From contig CAWJXS010000002.1 of the NCBI GenBank assembly GCA_963846885.1, positions 136,130-200,129 of the forward strand: a stretch of 64,000 nucleotides of DNA. The letters are read 5' to 3'. The number at the start of each line of letters is the position of its first letter. Within the stretch, counting starts at the first letter, position 1. This document shows positions 33,216-43,249 of the stretch, piece after piece. The position numbers and the translations under genes were made by a program. A model generated the notes under the pieces. That model was given only the letters and a program-made list of their open reading frames with translations. It was not told where the DNA came from and did no database searches. This DNA is from RPQJ01 sp963846885. GTDB lineage: Bacteria > Pseudomonadota > Gammaproteobacteria > Steroidobacterales > Steroidobacteraceae.

Positions 33216-33785
33216 ATGCAGCCAGGCGTCACGCCCCTCCGCTCGCTGCGCGATCGCCCGTTCGAACTGCTGCGGGAGATCGACCGGCGCGCGCGCGTCG
33301 CCGCCCAGGGCCAGCCCGAGACGGTGGCGGCCGGTGCCGAATGGGTCGGCGTCGCGTTTCGCCTCGGCGGCGAAGCTTTCCTCATCGCCCGCGAAGAAAC
33401 CCGCGAGGTCCTGGCTTACCCGGCGTCGGTCACGCGCGTGCCCGGTGCGCGCGCCTGGATCCGGGGGCTTTCCAACGTCCGCGGTCAGTTGCTGCCGATC
33501 GTCGACCTGCGTTCGTTCCTCGGGGCAGGCGCCACGGCGGTTTCACGCACCAGCCGCGTGCTGATCGCCAATCACCGCGAGATTCCCGCCGGGCTGGTCG
33601 TCGACGAGGTCATGGGCTTCCGGCGTTTCTACGAAAGCGAATTCTCGGCCGACCTGCCGCCCACGCTGCTGCGCTGCGAGCGTTACCTCGCAGGCGCGTT
33701 CCGTCGCGGCGCGGAGGTCTGGCCGGTGTTCTCGATCAGGGCGCTGCTCGAGAGCCCCCAGTTCATGCAGGCCGCGGCGTCGTGA
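33216..33785 (+). CDS. pilI: CheW-like adaptor PilI
   Basis: A 189-residue CheW-domain protein that links the receptor PilJ to the kinase ChpA. The CheW core is visible in VGVAFRLGGEAFLIAREETREVL, then VPGARAWIRGLSNVRGQLLPIVDLRSFLG and the final domain AGLVVDEVMGFRRFY. The N-terminal 40 residues (PFELLREIDRRARV) are typical of PilI. Start ATG at 33216 follows the pilH stop with almost no gap. Confidence 0.94.
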   Translation: MQPGVTPLRSLRDRPFELLREIDRRARVAAQGQPETVAAGAEWVGVAFRLGGEAFLIAREETREVLAYPASVTRVPGARAWIRGLSNVRGQLLPIVDLRSFLGAGATAVSRTSRVLIANHREIPAGLVVDEVMGFRRFYESEFSADLPPTLLRCERYLAGAFRRGAEVWPVFSIRALLESPQFMQAAAS

Positions 33786-33819
33786 GACGCGCGCCGATCC
33801 GACAACAGATGGTGACGAC

Positions 33820-35931
33820 ATGAGCAATCGAATCGACGCCGCCCGGCTGCAGCCCATGCTGCTCGGCGTGGCGATCGTCGCGGCACTGCTGGCCGCGGTA
33901 GCCCTGCTGCTCTCGGGGCGCGCGCTGCAGCAGCAGGCGCAGTTGCGCGAGCACATGGCGTCGCTCACCGCCATCAGCCAGAACATCCCGCTGCAGGCCG
34001 GGGCCGCCGTCCGTGGTTCGGCGCCTGCTTTCGACGCACTGTCCGCATCGCGCGCGCGGCTCGAGCGCGTGATCGACGAGATCAACGCCGGCAAGTCTGC
34101 CGTGGGCTTGTTGTCGTCCCCCAGCGCACGTGTCCTCGGTGGCGAGCGTGGCTGGCCGGCGCTGCTCGAGCAATCGCAGGCGGTGCTCGACGGTCGCGAG
34201 GCCGCGCTGCAGGCGCAGCAGGCGGCGGCCAGCGTGCGCGAAACCACGCCCCAGTTGCTCTCGACGGCGGCCGGCGTGCTGAAGGCGATGGGCCCCGGCC
34301 GGCCCGACGTGGTGAACCGCAACTTCGAGCGCTTCGAACTGCGCGCCCAGGCGATCGACCAGGACCTCACCGCGCTGGCCGATGGCACGGCTTCGGTCGA
34401 AGCGGCCTCGCGCCGGCTCACCGACAGCCTCGAATACATGGCGCAGGTCACCGACGGCGTGAATGGCAAGCCCAACACGCTGGGCATGACCGCGGCCACC
34501 GGCGATGCTGCAGGTGCGGCCAGCGCCCTGGCCGCCGCGTTCGACAAGGAAGCCGCGCAGGTGCGCTCCGTGATCAAGCTCGCGGACCAGCTCGAGCAGA
34601 TGCAGGCCGCCCGCAACGCCCTCACCGAGACCGGCGCCAACCTGAGCAGCGGCCTCGCCGCGATCGAGGCCAAGGGTGCGATCGGACGCGGCGGGTTGCT
34701 GGCCAGTCCGTGGCTGCCGCTGGCCTTCATCGTCATCACGCTGCTCGCGCTCGGCGCGGCGTTCTGGTTGCAGCGCGAACTTGCAGTGCTGCGCCAGGCG
34801 GCCGAGATGCAGGGGCGGCAGAACGAGCGCAACCAGCAGGCGATCCTGCGGCTGCTCGACGAGCTCTCGAGCCTGGCCGACGGCGACCTCACGGTGCAGG
34901 CGACGGTCACCGAAGACATCACGGGCGCCATCGCAGACTCGATCAACTACGCGATCGAAGCGCTGCGCGAGCTGGTCGTGACCATCAACGACTCGGCGAT
35001 CAAGCTGGACGGCGCGACGCGCCAGACGCAGGCGCTTTCGACGCACCTCGCCAAGGCTTCGGCTGCGCAGTCGAAGCAGATCGGCGCGGCCTCCGAGTCG
35101 ATCGCCGCCATGGCCTCATCCACCGAGGAAGTGTCCGGCAACGCGGAGCGTTCGGCTGACGTCGCCCGCCACTCCGTCGACATCGCGCACAAGGGCGGCG
35201 ATGCGGTGCGCCGCACGATCGACGGGATGAACGCCATCCGCGAGAACATCCAGGAAACCTCGAAGCGCATCAAGCGCCTCGGCGAAAGCTCGCAGGAGAT
35301 CGGCAACATCGTCGAGCTCATCAACGACATCGCCGAACAGACCAACATCCTGGCGCTGAATGCGTCGATCCAGGCCTCGATGGCGGGAGAGGCGGGACGC
35401 GGCTTCGCGGTCGTCGCCGACGAAGTGCAGCGGCTCGCCGAGCGCGCAGCGACTGCGACCAAGCAGATCGAAGTGCTGGTGCGGACGATCCAGGCCGACA
35501 CCAACGAAGCCGTCGTCTCGATGGAGCGCACCACGACCGACGTCGTCGGCGGGGCGCTGCTCGCAGAGAACGCGGGCGCTGCGCTCGAGGAAATCGAGCA
35601 GGTCTCGAACCAGATCGCGAGCCTCGTGCAGAACATCTCCGCCAGTTCGCGGCAGCAGGCCGGGGTGTCGCAAAGCATCTCGCGCAACATGCAGGTGCTG
35701 CGTGAGATCAGTTCGCAGACGGCCGAAAGCACCACCGCGACGTCCACGTCGATCGGCAAGCTGGCCGAACTGGCCGCCCAGTTGCGCAAGTCGGTGACAG
35801 GCTTCCGCCTGCCGGATTCGATGCTGACCGGCATGACCGGCGAGTACCCCATCCTGAAGCCGGAAGAACCGGTCGCCGCGGCCGAGTCGGGGACGGATCG
35901 GGTCCGTCGCATCGGCAGCCTGGCAGGCTGA
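33820..35931 (+). CDS. pilJ: Methyl-accepting chemotaxis protein PilJ
   Basis: A 703-residue transmembrane receptor of the Chp system. A first membrane segment (LLGVAIVAALLAAVALLL, about 10-27), a periplasmic domain with two PilJ-type helical bundles (about 35-285), and a second membrane segment (WLPLAFIVITLLALGAAFWL, about 299-318) precede a HAMP-like linker and the signalling domain. The hairpin tip reads INDIAEQTNILALNASIQA and continues AGEAGRGFAVVADEVQRLAE. In Pseudomonas PilJ senses pilin and surface contact. The size fits (682 there). pilK does not follow. Confidence 0.95.
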   Translation: MSNRIDAARLQPMLLGVAIVAALLAAVALLLSGRALQQQAQLREHMASLTAISQNIPLQAGAAVRGSAPAFDALSASRARLERVIDEINAGKSAVGLLSSPSARVLGGERGWPALLEQSQAVLDGREAALQAQQAAASVRETTPQLLSTAAGVLKAMGPGRPDVVNRNFERFELRAQAIDQDLTALADGTASVEAASRRLTDSLEYMAQVTDGVNGKPNTLGMTAATGDAAGAASALAAAFDKEAAQVRSVIKLADQLEQMQAARNALTETGANLSSGLAAIEAKGAIGRGGLLASPWLPLAFIVITLLALGAAFWLQRELAVLRQAAEMQGRQNERNQQAILRLLDELSSLADGDLTVQATVTEDITGAIADSINYAIEALRELVVTINDSAIKLDGATRQTQALSTHLAKASAAQSKQIGAASESIAAMASSTEEVSGNAERSADVARHSVDIAHKGGDAVRRTIDGMNAIRENIQETSKRIKRLGESSQEIGNIVELINDIAEQTNILALNASIQASMAGEAGRGFAVVADEVQRLAERAATATKQIEVLVRTIQADTNEAVVSMERTTTDVVGGALLAENAGAALEEIEQVSNQIASLVQNISASSRQQAGVSQSISRNMQVLREISSQTAESTTATSTSIGKLAELAAQLRKSVTGFRLPDSMLTGMTGEYPILKPEEPVAAAESGTDRVRRIGSLAG

Positions 35932-35949
35932 AGCAACGGGCCCATCTGC

Positions 35950-38900
35950 GTGACGACGACCCAAGGTTCCATGCCGCTCGCCACCGTCGACGAGGCTCAT
36001 GCCTCGTTGCAGGTGATCGCGCGCGAGATCGCTTCCGAGCTGAATGAGGCGCGCATCGCGCTCGAGACGTTCGCGGAGCGCCCCGACGATCGCGGCGCGC
36101 TGCACCGCTTCGCCGCCCACATCCACCTGGCGCGCGGCGCCTTGCGGCTCGCCGAAGTCTACGGCGGCGCGCTGCTTGCGGAAGAGATGGAGTTCGTCGC
36201 GCGTTACGTCGACGCGCACTCCGGCGAGGGCCGCGCCGACACCGACGGTCTCGACGCGCTGATGCGCGCGATGGAGCAGTTGCCGGCGTACGTCGAAAGA
36301 GTGGCCACCGGTGCGCGCGACCTGCCGCTGGTGCTGCTGCCGCTGCTCAACGACCTGCGTGCAGTCCGGGGCGGCGCCTTGCTGTCGGAAGGCACGCTGC
36401 TCCTGCTCAACCTGCGTTCGGACGCGCAGCCGCAGCCATCGTCGCCGTACATTGGCGACCGTGAAGTCGCCGAGCTTGCCAAGCGCCTGCGTCCGCGCTT
36501 CCAGATCGCGCTCCTCGGCTGGATCCGGGGCGAACAAGTCGCCGGCAACCTGCACCACCTCGCCGAGATCGCGGTGCAGTTCGAGCGCGCCGCGTCCACG
36601 CAAGCGCTGTACCAGTTGTGGTGGGTGGTCGGTGCGCTGCTCGAAGCCCTGCAGTCTGGGGGCATCGAACCCAACGTCTCGGTCAAGCGCGTGCTCGGCC
36701 ACGTCGACCGCGAGCTCAAGCGGCTGCAGGACGGCGAACAGCGTTACTCCAGCTCGCCGCCGGCCGAAGTGCTCAACAACCTGCTCTATTACATCGCGCA
36801 GAGTACGGTGGCAGGCGAGCGCGTAAGCGCCGTGCGCCAGTCCTTTGGCCTGCACGACATGGTGGCGGCCCATGACGCTGCCACTTCCGACTCGGCCGAG
36901 GTGCTCTCCGCGCCGAGCGTGCGCCTGATGCGCACGGTGGCTGCGGCAATCCGCGAGGACCTCACGCGCGTCAAGGACGTGCTGGACATCTTCGTGCGCA
37001 AGGGAGCCACGCACGTCGACGACCTGCAGCCGCAGCTCGAGATGCTGCGCAAGATCAGCGACACGCTCGGCGTACTGGGGCTCGGCGCGCTGCGCGCCCG
37101 GGTCGAAGGCGAACTCGATTCGCTGCGGGCGATCGTCGAGCGCCGCACCCCGCCGAATGACGCGGCGCTGCTCAGCATCGCCTCGGCGCTGATTGCCGTC
37201 GAAGACAGCCTCGATGGCCAGCTGGTGCGGTTGATCCTGCCCGATGCCGGCGCAGAAGCGGCGTCCGGCGAGCCTACCGACGAAGAGTTCCGCCTGGTGC
37301 AGGAAGCCGTCCTGCGCGAGTGCATCGTCAACATGGCGCGCATCAAGGAGGCCGTCACGCAGTCGTTGTCCGCGCCCGCCGAGGCGCAGGGGCTCGACCA
37401 GGTGCCGCAGCTGGTGCGCGGCATCACCGCGGGCCTGCTGATGCTCGGCAAGCAGCGCGCCGTCGAAGTCATGGAGCGTGTCGGTCGCGCCCTCGGCACG
37501 ATCGTCCGGCCGGACGAAGAATCATTGAATCCTGCACGGCTCGAGCGCCTGGCCGATGCGGTGGTCGCGGTCGAGTACTACATGGAGACGCTGCAGTCCG
37601 GCCGCACGGACCAGTGGCACATGCTCGACGCCGCCGAAGCGCGGCTCGCCGAGATGGAGCCTGCCGGCGCGCGCGTGGTGCCGCTCCGCGACACAAGGCC
37701 AGGCGAGCCCCCGGCACGTGATGCGGCGGCAGAGCCGGTGTCTGACGCAGCCCATGCAGCCCAGCCTGCGGGCATTGCTGCAGCAGCAGGATCTCCTGCG
37801 CCGCCCTCGACGCCCGCGCGTCCGCAACTCGCACCGGCCGCGGATCCCGAGTTCCTGCAGCTTTTCGTCGAAGAAGCGCGCGAGAACGTCGCACGTCTCG
37901 AAGCTCTTTACCCGCAGTGGGAAGCAAACCCGCAGGACACCGAGGCACTGCGCGACCTGCGTCGCGCGTTCCATACGTTGAAAGGCAGCGGACGCATGGT
38001 CGGTGCCCAGCGCATCGGCGAGTTCTCGTGGAGCGTCGAGTCGCTGCTGAATCGCGTGATCAGCCAGACGCTGCAGCGTTCGCCCGACATCCTCTTCGTG
38101 GTGCGCGACGCCGTCGCAGCCATGCCGCAACTGGTCGACGAGATCGACGGCGGCCCGGTCACCACAGTGGATATTGCGGCGATCATGGCACGCGCGGACG
38201 CGCTGTCCGGCCGTGAAGGTCCGGCGCTGCCCGCTACGGCGACGCCGCCGCCACCGGTCGTTGCTGCGCCGGTCCTGCCGGTCGTGACGACAGCGGAGCA
38301 AGAAGCTCCGGCGACGCTCGAAGAGCCCGCGATGGACCCGGTGCTGCGCGAGATTTTCCGCAAGGAAACGGCGGGCCACATCCTCGTCGTGCGCCAGTAC
38401 CTGGAGCGCTGCGCGCGCGGAGCCCCGCCGCACCCTGTCTCCGAGGCGCTCCACCGGGCGTGCCATACGCTGAGCGGCATTGCGAAGACGGCCGGTGCCC
38501 GACAGGGCATCAAGGTCGCCGAGCCCATGGAACATTACGTGCGCAAGCTGTTCGACAACGGCCATGGCATGGGCGCCGATGGGCTCGAACTGCTGCGCGA
38601 CACCGTGCGCGTGCTCGAGACCGTGTCGGAACATGTAGACGAAAACACCGGCTTTTTCCCGGAACAGACACGGCTCACGGCAGGCTGGATGGCGCTCGAG
38701 CGCCAGCTCGACGGCGAACTCGCACGCCTGGCCGAAGCGGCCGAGCGTACCCTGGGCGACGCCTGGCGCGGCGGCCAGCCTGCGCAGGCGCCGCCGCCCG
38801 TGGTCATCGAGCATTCCACGCCGATCCCGGCAGAGGAGCTCACCGAGCCCTCTTTGCCGCGCTTGAGCGAAGATGAGTTGCGCGCCGCGGAGCCGGACCC

Positions 38901-41900
38901 AGATCACACGGCACCGCACGCAACACTGTCCGAGCATCTCGAAGCCGAGCCGCCGCAGCCAGCTTTCGAACCGGCATTGCCGGACGAGGATTCCCTGCCG
39001 TCGTTCGGCGAGGATTTCGACGCGGACATCGCCGCCATCTTTGGCGAGGAAGCGACCGAACTGCTCGAGCAGGCCGAAGCCGCGTTCTCGCGCTGGCGCG
39101 CCGATCGTGCCGACTTTGCGCAGGTCACTGAGCTCAAGCGACTGCTGCACACGCTCAAGGGCGGCGCCCGCATGGCGGGCATTCGCGCCATGGGTGACCT
39201 GAGCCATGAAGTCGAATCTTTCCTCGCCGTGATCGAAGCGGGCACGTCACAGGCCGATGGTGCCGCGCTCGAGGTGCTGCAAGCGTCGCTCGACGAGCTG
39301 CACCGCATGCGCGAAATGGCCAACAGCGGCCAGCGCATTCCTGTGGCGCGAGACCTGATCCAGCAACTGCGCAGCCTGGCTGCTGCCCCGCCTGCGGCGG
39401 CGGGCACGTTCGCTGGTCTCGCCGTCGAGGCGCGGGACGAAGAGCCAGTCGCCGACGTCACCGAACCCCTTGCAGACGAGGGCGTCGCAGAGATCGTGCT
39501 CGAGACTCATGCAGAAGACCTGCACGAGGAAGCGCCGTACGAGGCCGAACTGCACGAGGCAGAACCGCACGAGGAAGCGGTGCACGAGGAGATCGTGCTC
39601 GAGGCGGCGGCCGACGAACCCGTCGCCGAAGCCGTACTCGAACCGTTCGCAGTCGAGCCGGTGGCAGAGGCCAGCCTCGATGCAGAGCTCGAATCGCTGG
39701 TCGAATTGACCGGCGAGCCACTCGCCACGACCGCTGCCGAGGATGAGTTTGCGGCGATCTTCGCAGCGGAGCCCGAGCCCGAGCCCGCGGCTGCGACGAC
39801 GCTCGAGGCGGCAGTCGAGACTGCCACTGGGACACCCGTTGAGACGACGGCTGGGATCGAAGTTGAAACGGCTGCAATGGAAGTCGAGGCAACGGCCGCG
39901 GCACCGATCGAGGAAATCGAGCCGCTCGCTCCTGCCGCTGAATTGCCCGCGGTAGCGGAACCCCCCGCACCCACGGATCGGTTCCGTCCTGCAGCCGATT
40001 TCGCTGCCCTGCCTGCACCGGCATCGCCGCCGGCCGCACGGTTCGTCATTCCTGCCGCGCCGCCGCGTGCAGACGCCGGCTTCGAGATTGCCGCTGCGGC
40101 ACACGCTCCGGTCCTGCCGGGACGCGAACCCGTGGCGCCGGTCGAACGGGCAGAGCTCGCGCGCGTGGATGCCGACCTGCTCGATGAACTGCTCAACAAT
40201 GCCGGCGAAGTCAGCATCTTCCGTGCGCGCATCGAGCAGCAGATGACGTCCATCGAGTTCAACCTGGCGGAGCTCGACCGCACCGTCACGCGCCTGCGCG
40301 ACCAGTTGCGCAAGCTCGAGATGGAAACCGAAGCGCAGATCCTGCACAAGCACCAGACCGAAGAATCGGCGCAGCGCACCGACTTCGATCCGCTCGAGCT
40401 CGACCGCTACTCGAACATCCAGCAGCTCTCGCGCGCACTCGCCGAATCGGTCAGCGACGTCGGCAGCATCGAAGACCTGCTCGCCCAGCTCAATCGCGAG
40501 ACGCAGAACCTGCTGCAGCAGCAGGGTCGCGTGGTCACCGAAGTGCAGAACGGACTCATGCGCACGCGCATGGTTCCGTTCCAGCGGCACGTGCAGCGGC
40601 TGACGCGTCTGCTGCGGCAGGCCGCCACCGAGGCGGGCAAGAAGGCCGAGCTGATCGTCGAAGGCGCCGCGGGCGAACTCGACCGACAGGTGCTCGAGCG
40701 CATGCTGCCGCCGTTCGAACACATGCTGCGCAACGCCGTCGTGCACGGGCTCGAGACCCCGGCTGCCCGCATCGCAGCAGGCAAGCCCGAGACGGGACGC
40801 ATCACGCTCAAGCTGCAGCGTGAAGGCGCTGAAGTCGTGATCACGGTCGAGGACGACGGCGCCGGGCTCGATGTCGCGGCGATCCACGCCAAGGCGCTGC
40901 AGATGGGACTGCTGCAGCCCGGCATGGACCTGACCGACGAAGAATCGCTGCAACTCGTGCTGGAACCCGGCTTCAGCACCGCCGACAGGCTCACGCAGCA
41001 GGCGGGGCGGGGCGTCGGCATGGACGTGGTCGCGACCGAGATCAAGAAACTCGGCGGCGCGCTGTTCATCGAATCGAAGCGCGGTGTCGGCGCCCGGTTC
41101 ACGATCCGGCTGCCGTTCACGCTTGCAATCACGCAGGCGCTCATCGTGCGCGTGCACGACGAACTGTTCGCGCTGCCCATGGCCACGGTCGAAGGCGTGT
41201 CGCGCCTCACGCGGTCGGAGATCCAGCGCCACCTCGACGAGGAGCCCTCGTCGTTCACGTACGGTGGCAATCACTACCGGTTCCAGCACCTCGGTACGTT
41301 CGTCGGCAGCGGACCGTCGATCCTGCCGGAGTCGGATCTGGCGTTGCCCGTCATCCTGGTGCGCGCCGGCGAGCACTCGACGGCGCTCGTCACCGACGAA
41401 CTCATCGGCAGCCGCGAGATCGTGGTGAAGCCGGTCGGGCCGCAGATCGCCAGCATCCGCGGCATTTCGGGCGCCACGATCCTCGGCGACGGTCGCATCG
41501 TCGTGATCCTGGACATGGGCACGCTGGTGCGCTCCGAGTGGCGCGCGCGCGCAGCCGAAGGCGGACGCTCGGTGCGCGACGACCGCATCTTCGCGATGGT
41601 GGTGGACGATTCGATCACGGTGCGACGCGTCACGCAGCGCCTGCTCGAGCGCAACGGCATGCGCGTGATCACGGCGAAGGATGGCGTCGAGGCCATGGCA
41701 CTGCTGCAGGAGCACGTTCCGGACGTGATCCTGCTCGACATCGAGATGCCGCGCATGGACGGCTACGAGGTCGCCTCGCACGTGCGCAACGACGCGCGCA
41801 TCGCCGACGTTCCCATCATCATGATCACTTCGCGCGCCGGCGAGAAGCACCGCGCGCGGGCGATCGAACTCGGCGTCGACGATTACCTCGGCAAGCCCTA

Positions 41901-41964
41901 CCAGGAAAGCCAGCTGCTCGATGCCATCGAGCCGCTCGTGCTCGCGCGCCGGAGGTTGTCATGA
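35950..41964 (+). CDS. chpA: Chemotaxis hybrid histidine kinase ChpA (PilL)
   Basis: A 2004-residue kinase of the twitching system. Three clear histidine phosphotransfer domains carry HTLKGSGRMVG (about 674), CHTLSGIAKTAG (about 837) and HTLKGGARMAG (about 1066); the first 500 residues look like degenerate phosphotransfer repeats. A long acidic Glu/Ala-rich linker (about 1150-1390) follows, then the CheA dimerisation helices (LLDELLNNAGEVSIFRARIE, about 1410), the HATPase with LRNAVVHGLE and GRGVGMDVV, a CheW domain (about 1715-1860), and a receiver with VDDSITVRR and LDIEMPRMDGYE. The start is GTG at 35950. It is shorter than the Pseudomonas protein (about 2470). Confidence 0.93.
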   Translation: MTTTQGSMPLATVDEAHASLQVIAREIASELNEARIALETFAERPDDRGALHRFAAHIHLARGALRLAEVYGGALLAEEMEFVARYVDAHSGEGRADTDGLDALMRAMEQLPAYVERVATGARDLPLVLLPLLNDLRAVRGGALLSEGTLLLLNLRSDAQPQPSSPYIGDREVAELAKRLRPRFQIALLGWIRGEQVAGNLHHLAEIAVQFERAASTQALYQLWWVVGALLEALQSGGIEPNVSVKRVLGHVDRELKRLQDGEQRYSSSPPAEVLNNLLYYIAQSTVAGERVSAVRQSFGLHDMVAAHDAATSDSAEVLSAPSVRLMRTVAAAIREDLTRVKDVLDIFVRKGATHVDDLQPQLEMLRKISDTLGVLGLGALRARVEGELDSLRAIVERRTPPNDAALLSIASALIAVEDSLDGQLVRLILPDAGAEAASGEPTDEEFRLVQEAVLRECIVNMARIKEAVTQSLSAPAEAQGLDQVPQLVRGITAGLLMLGKQRAVEVMERVGRALGTIVRPDEESLNPARLERLADAVVAVEYYMETLQSGRTDQWHMLDAAEARLAEMEPAGARVVPLRDTRPGEPPARDAAAEPVSDAAHAAQPAGIAAAAGSPAPPSTPARPQLAPAADPEFLQLFVEEARENVARLEALYPQWEANPQDTEALRDLRRAFHTLKGSGRMVGAQRIGEFSWSVESLLNRVISQTLQRSPDILFVVRDAVAAMPQLVDEIDGGPVTTVDIAAIMARADALSGREGPALPATATPPPPVVAAPVLPVVTTAEQEAPATLEEPAMDPVLREIFRKETAGHILVVRQYLERCARGAPPHPVSEALHRACHTLSGIAKTAGARQGIKVAEPMEHYVRKLFDNGHGMGADGLELLRDTVRVLETVSEHVDENTGFFPEQTRLTAGWMALERQLDGELARLAEAAERTLGDAWRGGQPAQAPPPVVIEHSTPIPAEELTEPSLPRLSEDELRAAEPDPDHTAPHATLSEHLEAEPPQPAFEPALPDEDSLPSFGEDFDADIAAIFGEEATELLEQAEAAFSRWRADRADFAQVTELKRLLHTLKGGARMAGIRAMGDLSHEVESFLAVIEAGTSQADGAALEVLQASLDELHRMREMANSGQRIPVARDLIQQLRSLAAAPPAAAGTFAGLAVEARDEEPVADVTEPLADEGVAEIVLETHAEDLHEEAPYEAELHEAEPHEEAVHEEIVLEAAADEPVAEAVLEPFAVEPVAEASLDAELESLVELTGEPLATTAAEDEFAAIFAAEPEPEPAAATTLEAAVETATGTPVETTAGIEVETAAMEVEATAAAPIEEIEPLAPAAELPAVAEPPAPTDRFRPAADFAALPAPASPPAARFVIPAAPPRADAGFEIAAAAHAPVLPGREPVAPVERAELARVDADLLDELLNNAGEVSIFRARIEQQMTSIEFNLAELDRTVTRLRDQLRKLEMETEAQILHKHQTEESAQRTDFDPLELDRYSNIQQLSRALAESVSDVGSIEDLLAQLNRETQNLLQQQGRVVTEVQNGLMRTRMVPFQRHVQRLTRLLRQAATEAGKKAELIVEGAAGELDRQVLERMLPPFEHMLRNAVVHGLETPAARIAAGKPETGRITLKLQREGAEVVITVEDDGAGLDVAAIHAKALQMGLLQPGMDLTDEESLQLVLEPGFSTADRLTQQAGRGVGMDVVATEIKKLGGALFIESKRGVGARFTIRLPFTLAITQALIVRVHDELFALPMATVEGVSRLTRSEIQRHLDEEPSSFTYGGNHYRFQHLGTFVGSGPSILPESDLALPVILVRAGEHSTALVTDELIGSREIVVKPVGPQIASIRGISGATILGDGRIVVILDMGTLVRSEWRARAAEGGRSVRDDRIFAMVVDDSITVRRVTQRLLERNGMRVITAKDGVEAMALLQEHVPDVILLDIEMPRMDGYEVASHVRNDARIADVPIIMITSRAGEKHRARAIELGVDDYLGKPYQESQLLDAIEPLVLARRRLS

Positions 41965-42001
41965 TGCGGCGACGGTGCGGCAAGCGAACGAGGCAAGCAG
42001 C

Positions 42002-42493
42002 ATGACGACCGGGACTGGCAGCGCCACGCATGCGGGCGTCGGGGACGAGCTGTACTGCCTGCTGGTGCCGCTGGCGGACGAGCGCCTCATCCTGCCGCGG
42101 TCGTGCGTCACCGAAGTAATCAATTACCAGGCGCCCACGCCGATGGAGGGCGCTCCGTCCTGGTACCTCGGCACGATCGCGTGGGGTGGTCGCCGCGTGC
42201 CGCTCGTCTCTTTCGAGGCGACCTGCGGCAAGGCGCTACCGCGGACCAGCGGCCGCACACGCATCGTCGTCATGCAGGGCGTTACCGCCCATACCAATGG
42301 CCACTTTGCCGTGCTGACGCAGGGATTTCCGCAGCTCGTCCGGCTGACGCGGGAGGTGGTGCAACCGGACGCCACGCGCAGCTTCAGCGAGAGCATGCCC
42401 GTCATCGGGCAGGTGACCATGGTCAACGAGACGCCGCTGATCCCTGATTTCGAGCGGCTCGAGGAAATGATCGCCGAAGAAACCCGCGTGTGA
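42002..42493 (+). CDS. chpC: CheW-like protein ChpC
   Basis: A 163-residue CheW-domain protein. It has LYCLLVPLADERLILPRSCVTEVI, the middle PSWYLGTIAWGGRRVPLVSFE, TRIVVMQGV and the end MVNETPLIPDFERLEEMI. In Pseudomonas ChpC links extra chemoreceptors to the Chp kinase. Start is the ATG at 42002, 37 bp after chpA; the frame is open further upstream through the chpA end. No ChpB (methylesterase) gene lies between it and chpA. Confidence 0.88.
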   Translation: MTTGTGSATHAGVGDELYCLLVPLADERLILPRSCVTEVINYQAPTPMEGAPSWYLGTIAWGGRRVPLVSFEATCGKALPRTSGRTRIVVMQGVTAHTNGHFAVLTQGFPQLVRLTREVVQPDATRSFSESMPVIGQVTMVNETPLIPDFERLEEMIAEETRV

Positions 42494-42514
42494 TGACGCG
42501 GGTGCCGGGGCAGG

Positions 42515-43249
42515 CTACGTCAGGTCGCCCCACAAGGCCTGCAACACGGTAAGCGCCACGATGCCCGCGGTTTCCGTGCGCAACACGCGCGGACCGAGGC
42601 GCACTGGCGTGAAGCCGGCCGCGGCGGCGCGGTCGAGTTCGGCGTCGTCCAGCCCGCCCTCCGGTCCGATCAGCAATTCCACGCGCGCGCCGACGCTGGT
42701 CAGGCCGGCAAGCGACGCCGGCCCGGACGGGCTCAGCACGAGCCGCTGGCCTTCACGGGTGGATGACGCGAGAAAACGCGACAGTTCCTGCGGCATGCGC
42801 AGCTCGGGAACATAGCTGCGCCCGCACTGCTCGCACGCACCGGCGACGATCGCCTGCCAGTGGCGCAATTTCTTCTCGGCCTGCTTTTCGTCCAGGCGCA
42901 CGACGCTGCGCGAGGAAAGCACCGGGACGATGGTGTGCACGCCCAGCTCGGTGGCTTTCTGCAGCGTCCAGTCCATGCGCTCGCCGCGCGAGACCGCCTG
43001 CACCAGCGTGATGCGCAACGGCGATTCGGGCAAGCCTGCCATCCGCGGGCCGACGCGCACCCGCACTTCGTCGCCCTTGACCGCGAGCACCTCGCAGCGA
43101 TGGTCGTTGCCGCTGCCGTCGAACGCGATGATCACGGCGCCCTCGCGCAGGCGCAGCACGCGACCCACGTGATTCGCCGCGGCGTCGGGCAGCCGCACGT
43201 CGGTGTCCGGCACCAGCGACGCAGGCACGAAAACGCGCGTCAGTCGCAT
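42515..43249 (-). CDS. rsmE: 16S rRNA (uracil1498-N3)-methyltransferase RsmE
   Basis: Methylates U1498 of 16S rRNA. The 244 residues match E. coli RsmE (243). It has the family start RLTRVFVPASL, then HVGRVLRLREG, QKATELGVHTIVP in the SPOUT core, the trefoil-knot motif LIGPEGGLDDAE and the late LGPRVLRTETAGIVAL. It is convergent with chpC (22 bp apart) and its start overlaps the 3' end of bioA by 10 nt, so the two are probably cotranscribed. Confidence 0.96.
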   Translation of the reverse strand: MRLTRVFVPASLVPDTDVRLPDAAANHVGRVLRLREGAVIIAFDGSGNDHRCEVLAVKGDEVRVRVGPRMAGLPESPLRITLVQAVSRGERMDWTLQKATELGVHTIVPVLSSRSVVRLDEKQAEKKLRHWQAIVAGACEQCGRSYVPELRMPQELSRFLASSTREGQRLVLSPSGPASLAGLTSVGARVELLIGPEGGLDDAELDRAAAAGFTPVRLGPRVLRTETAGIVALTVLQALWGDLT

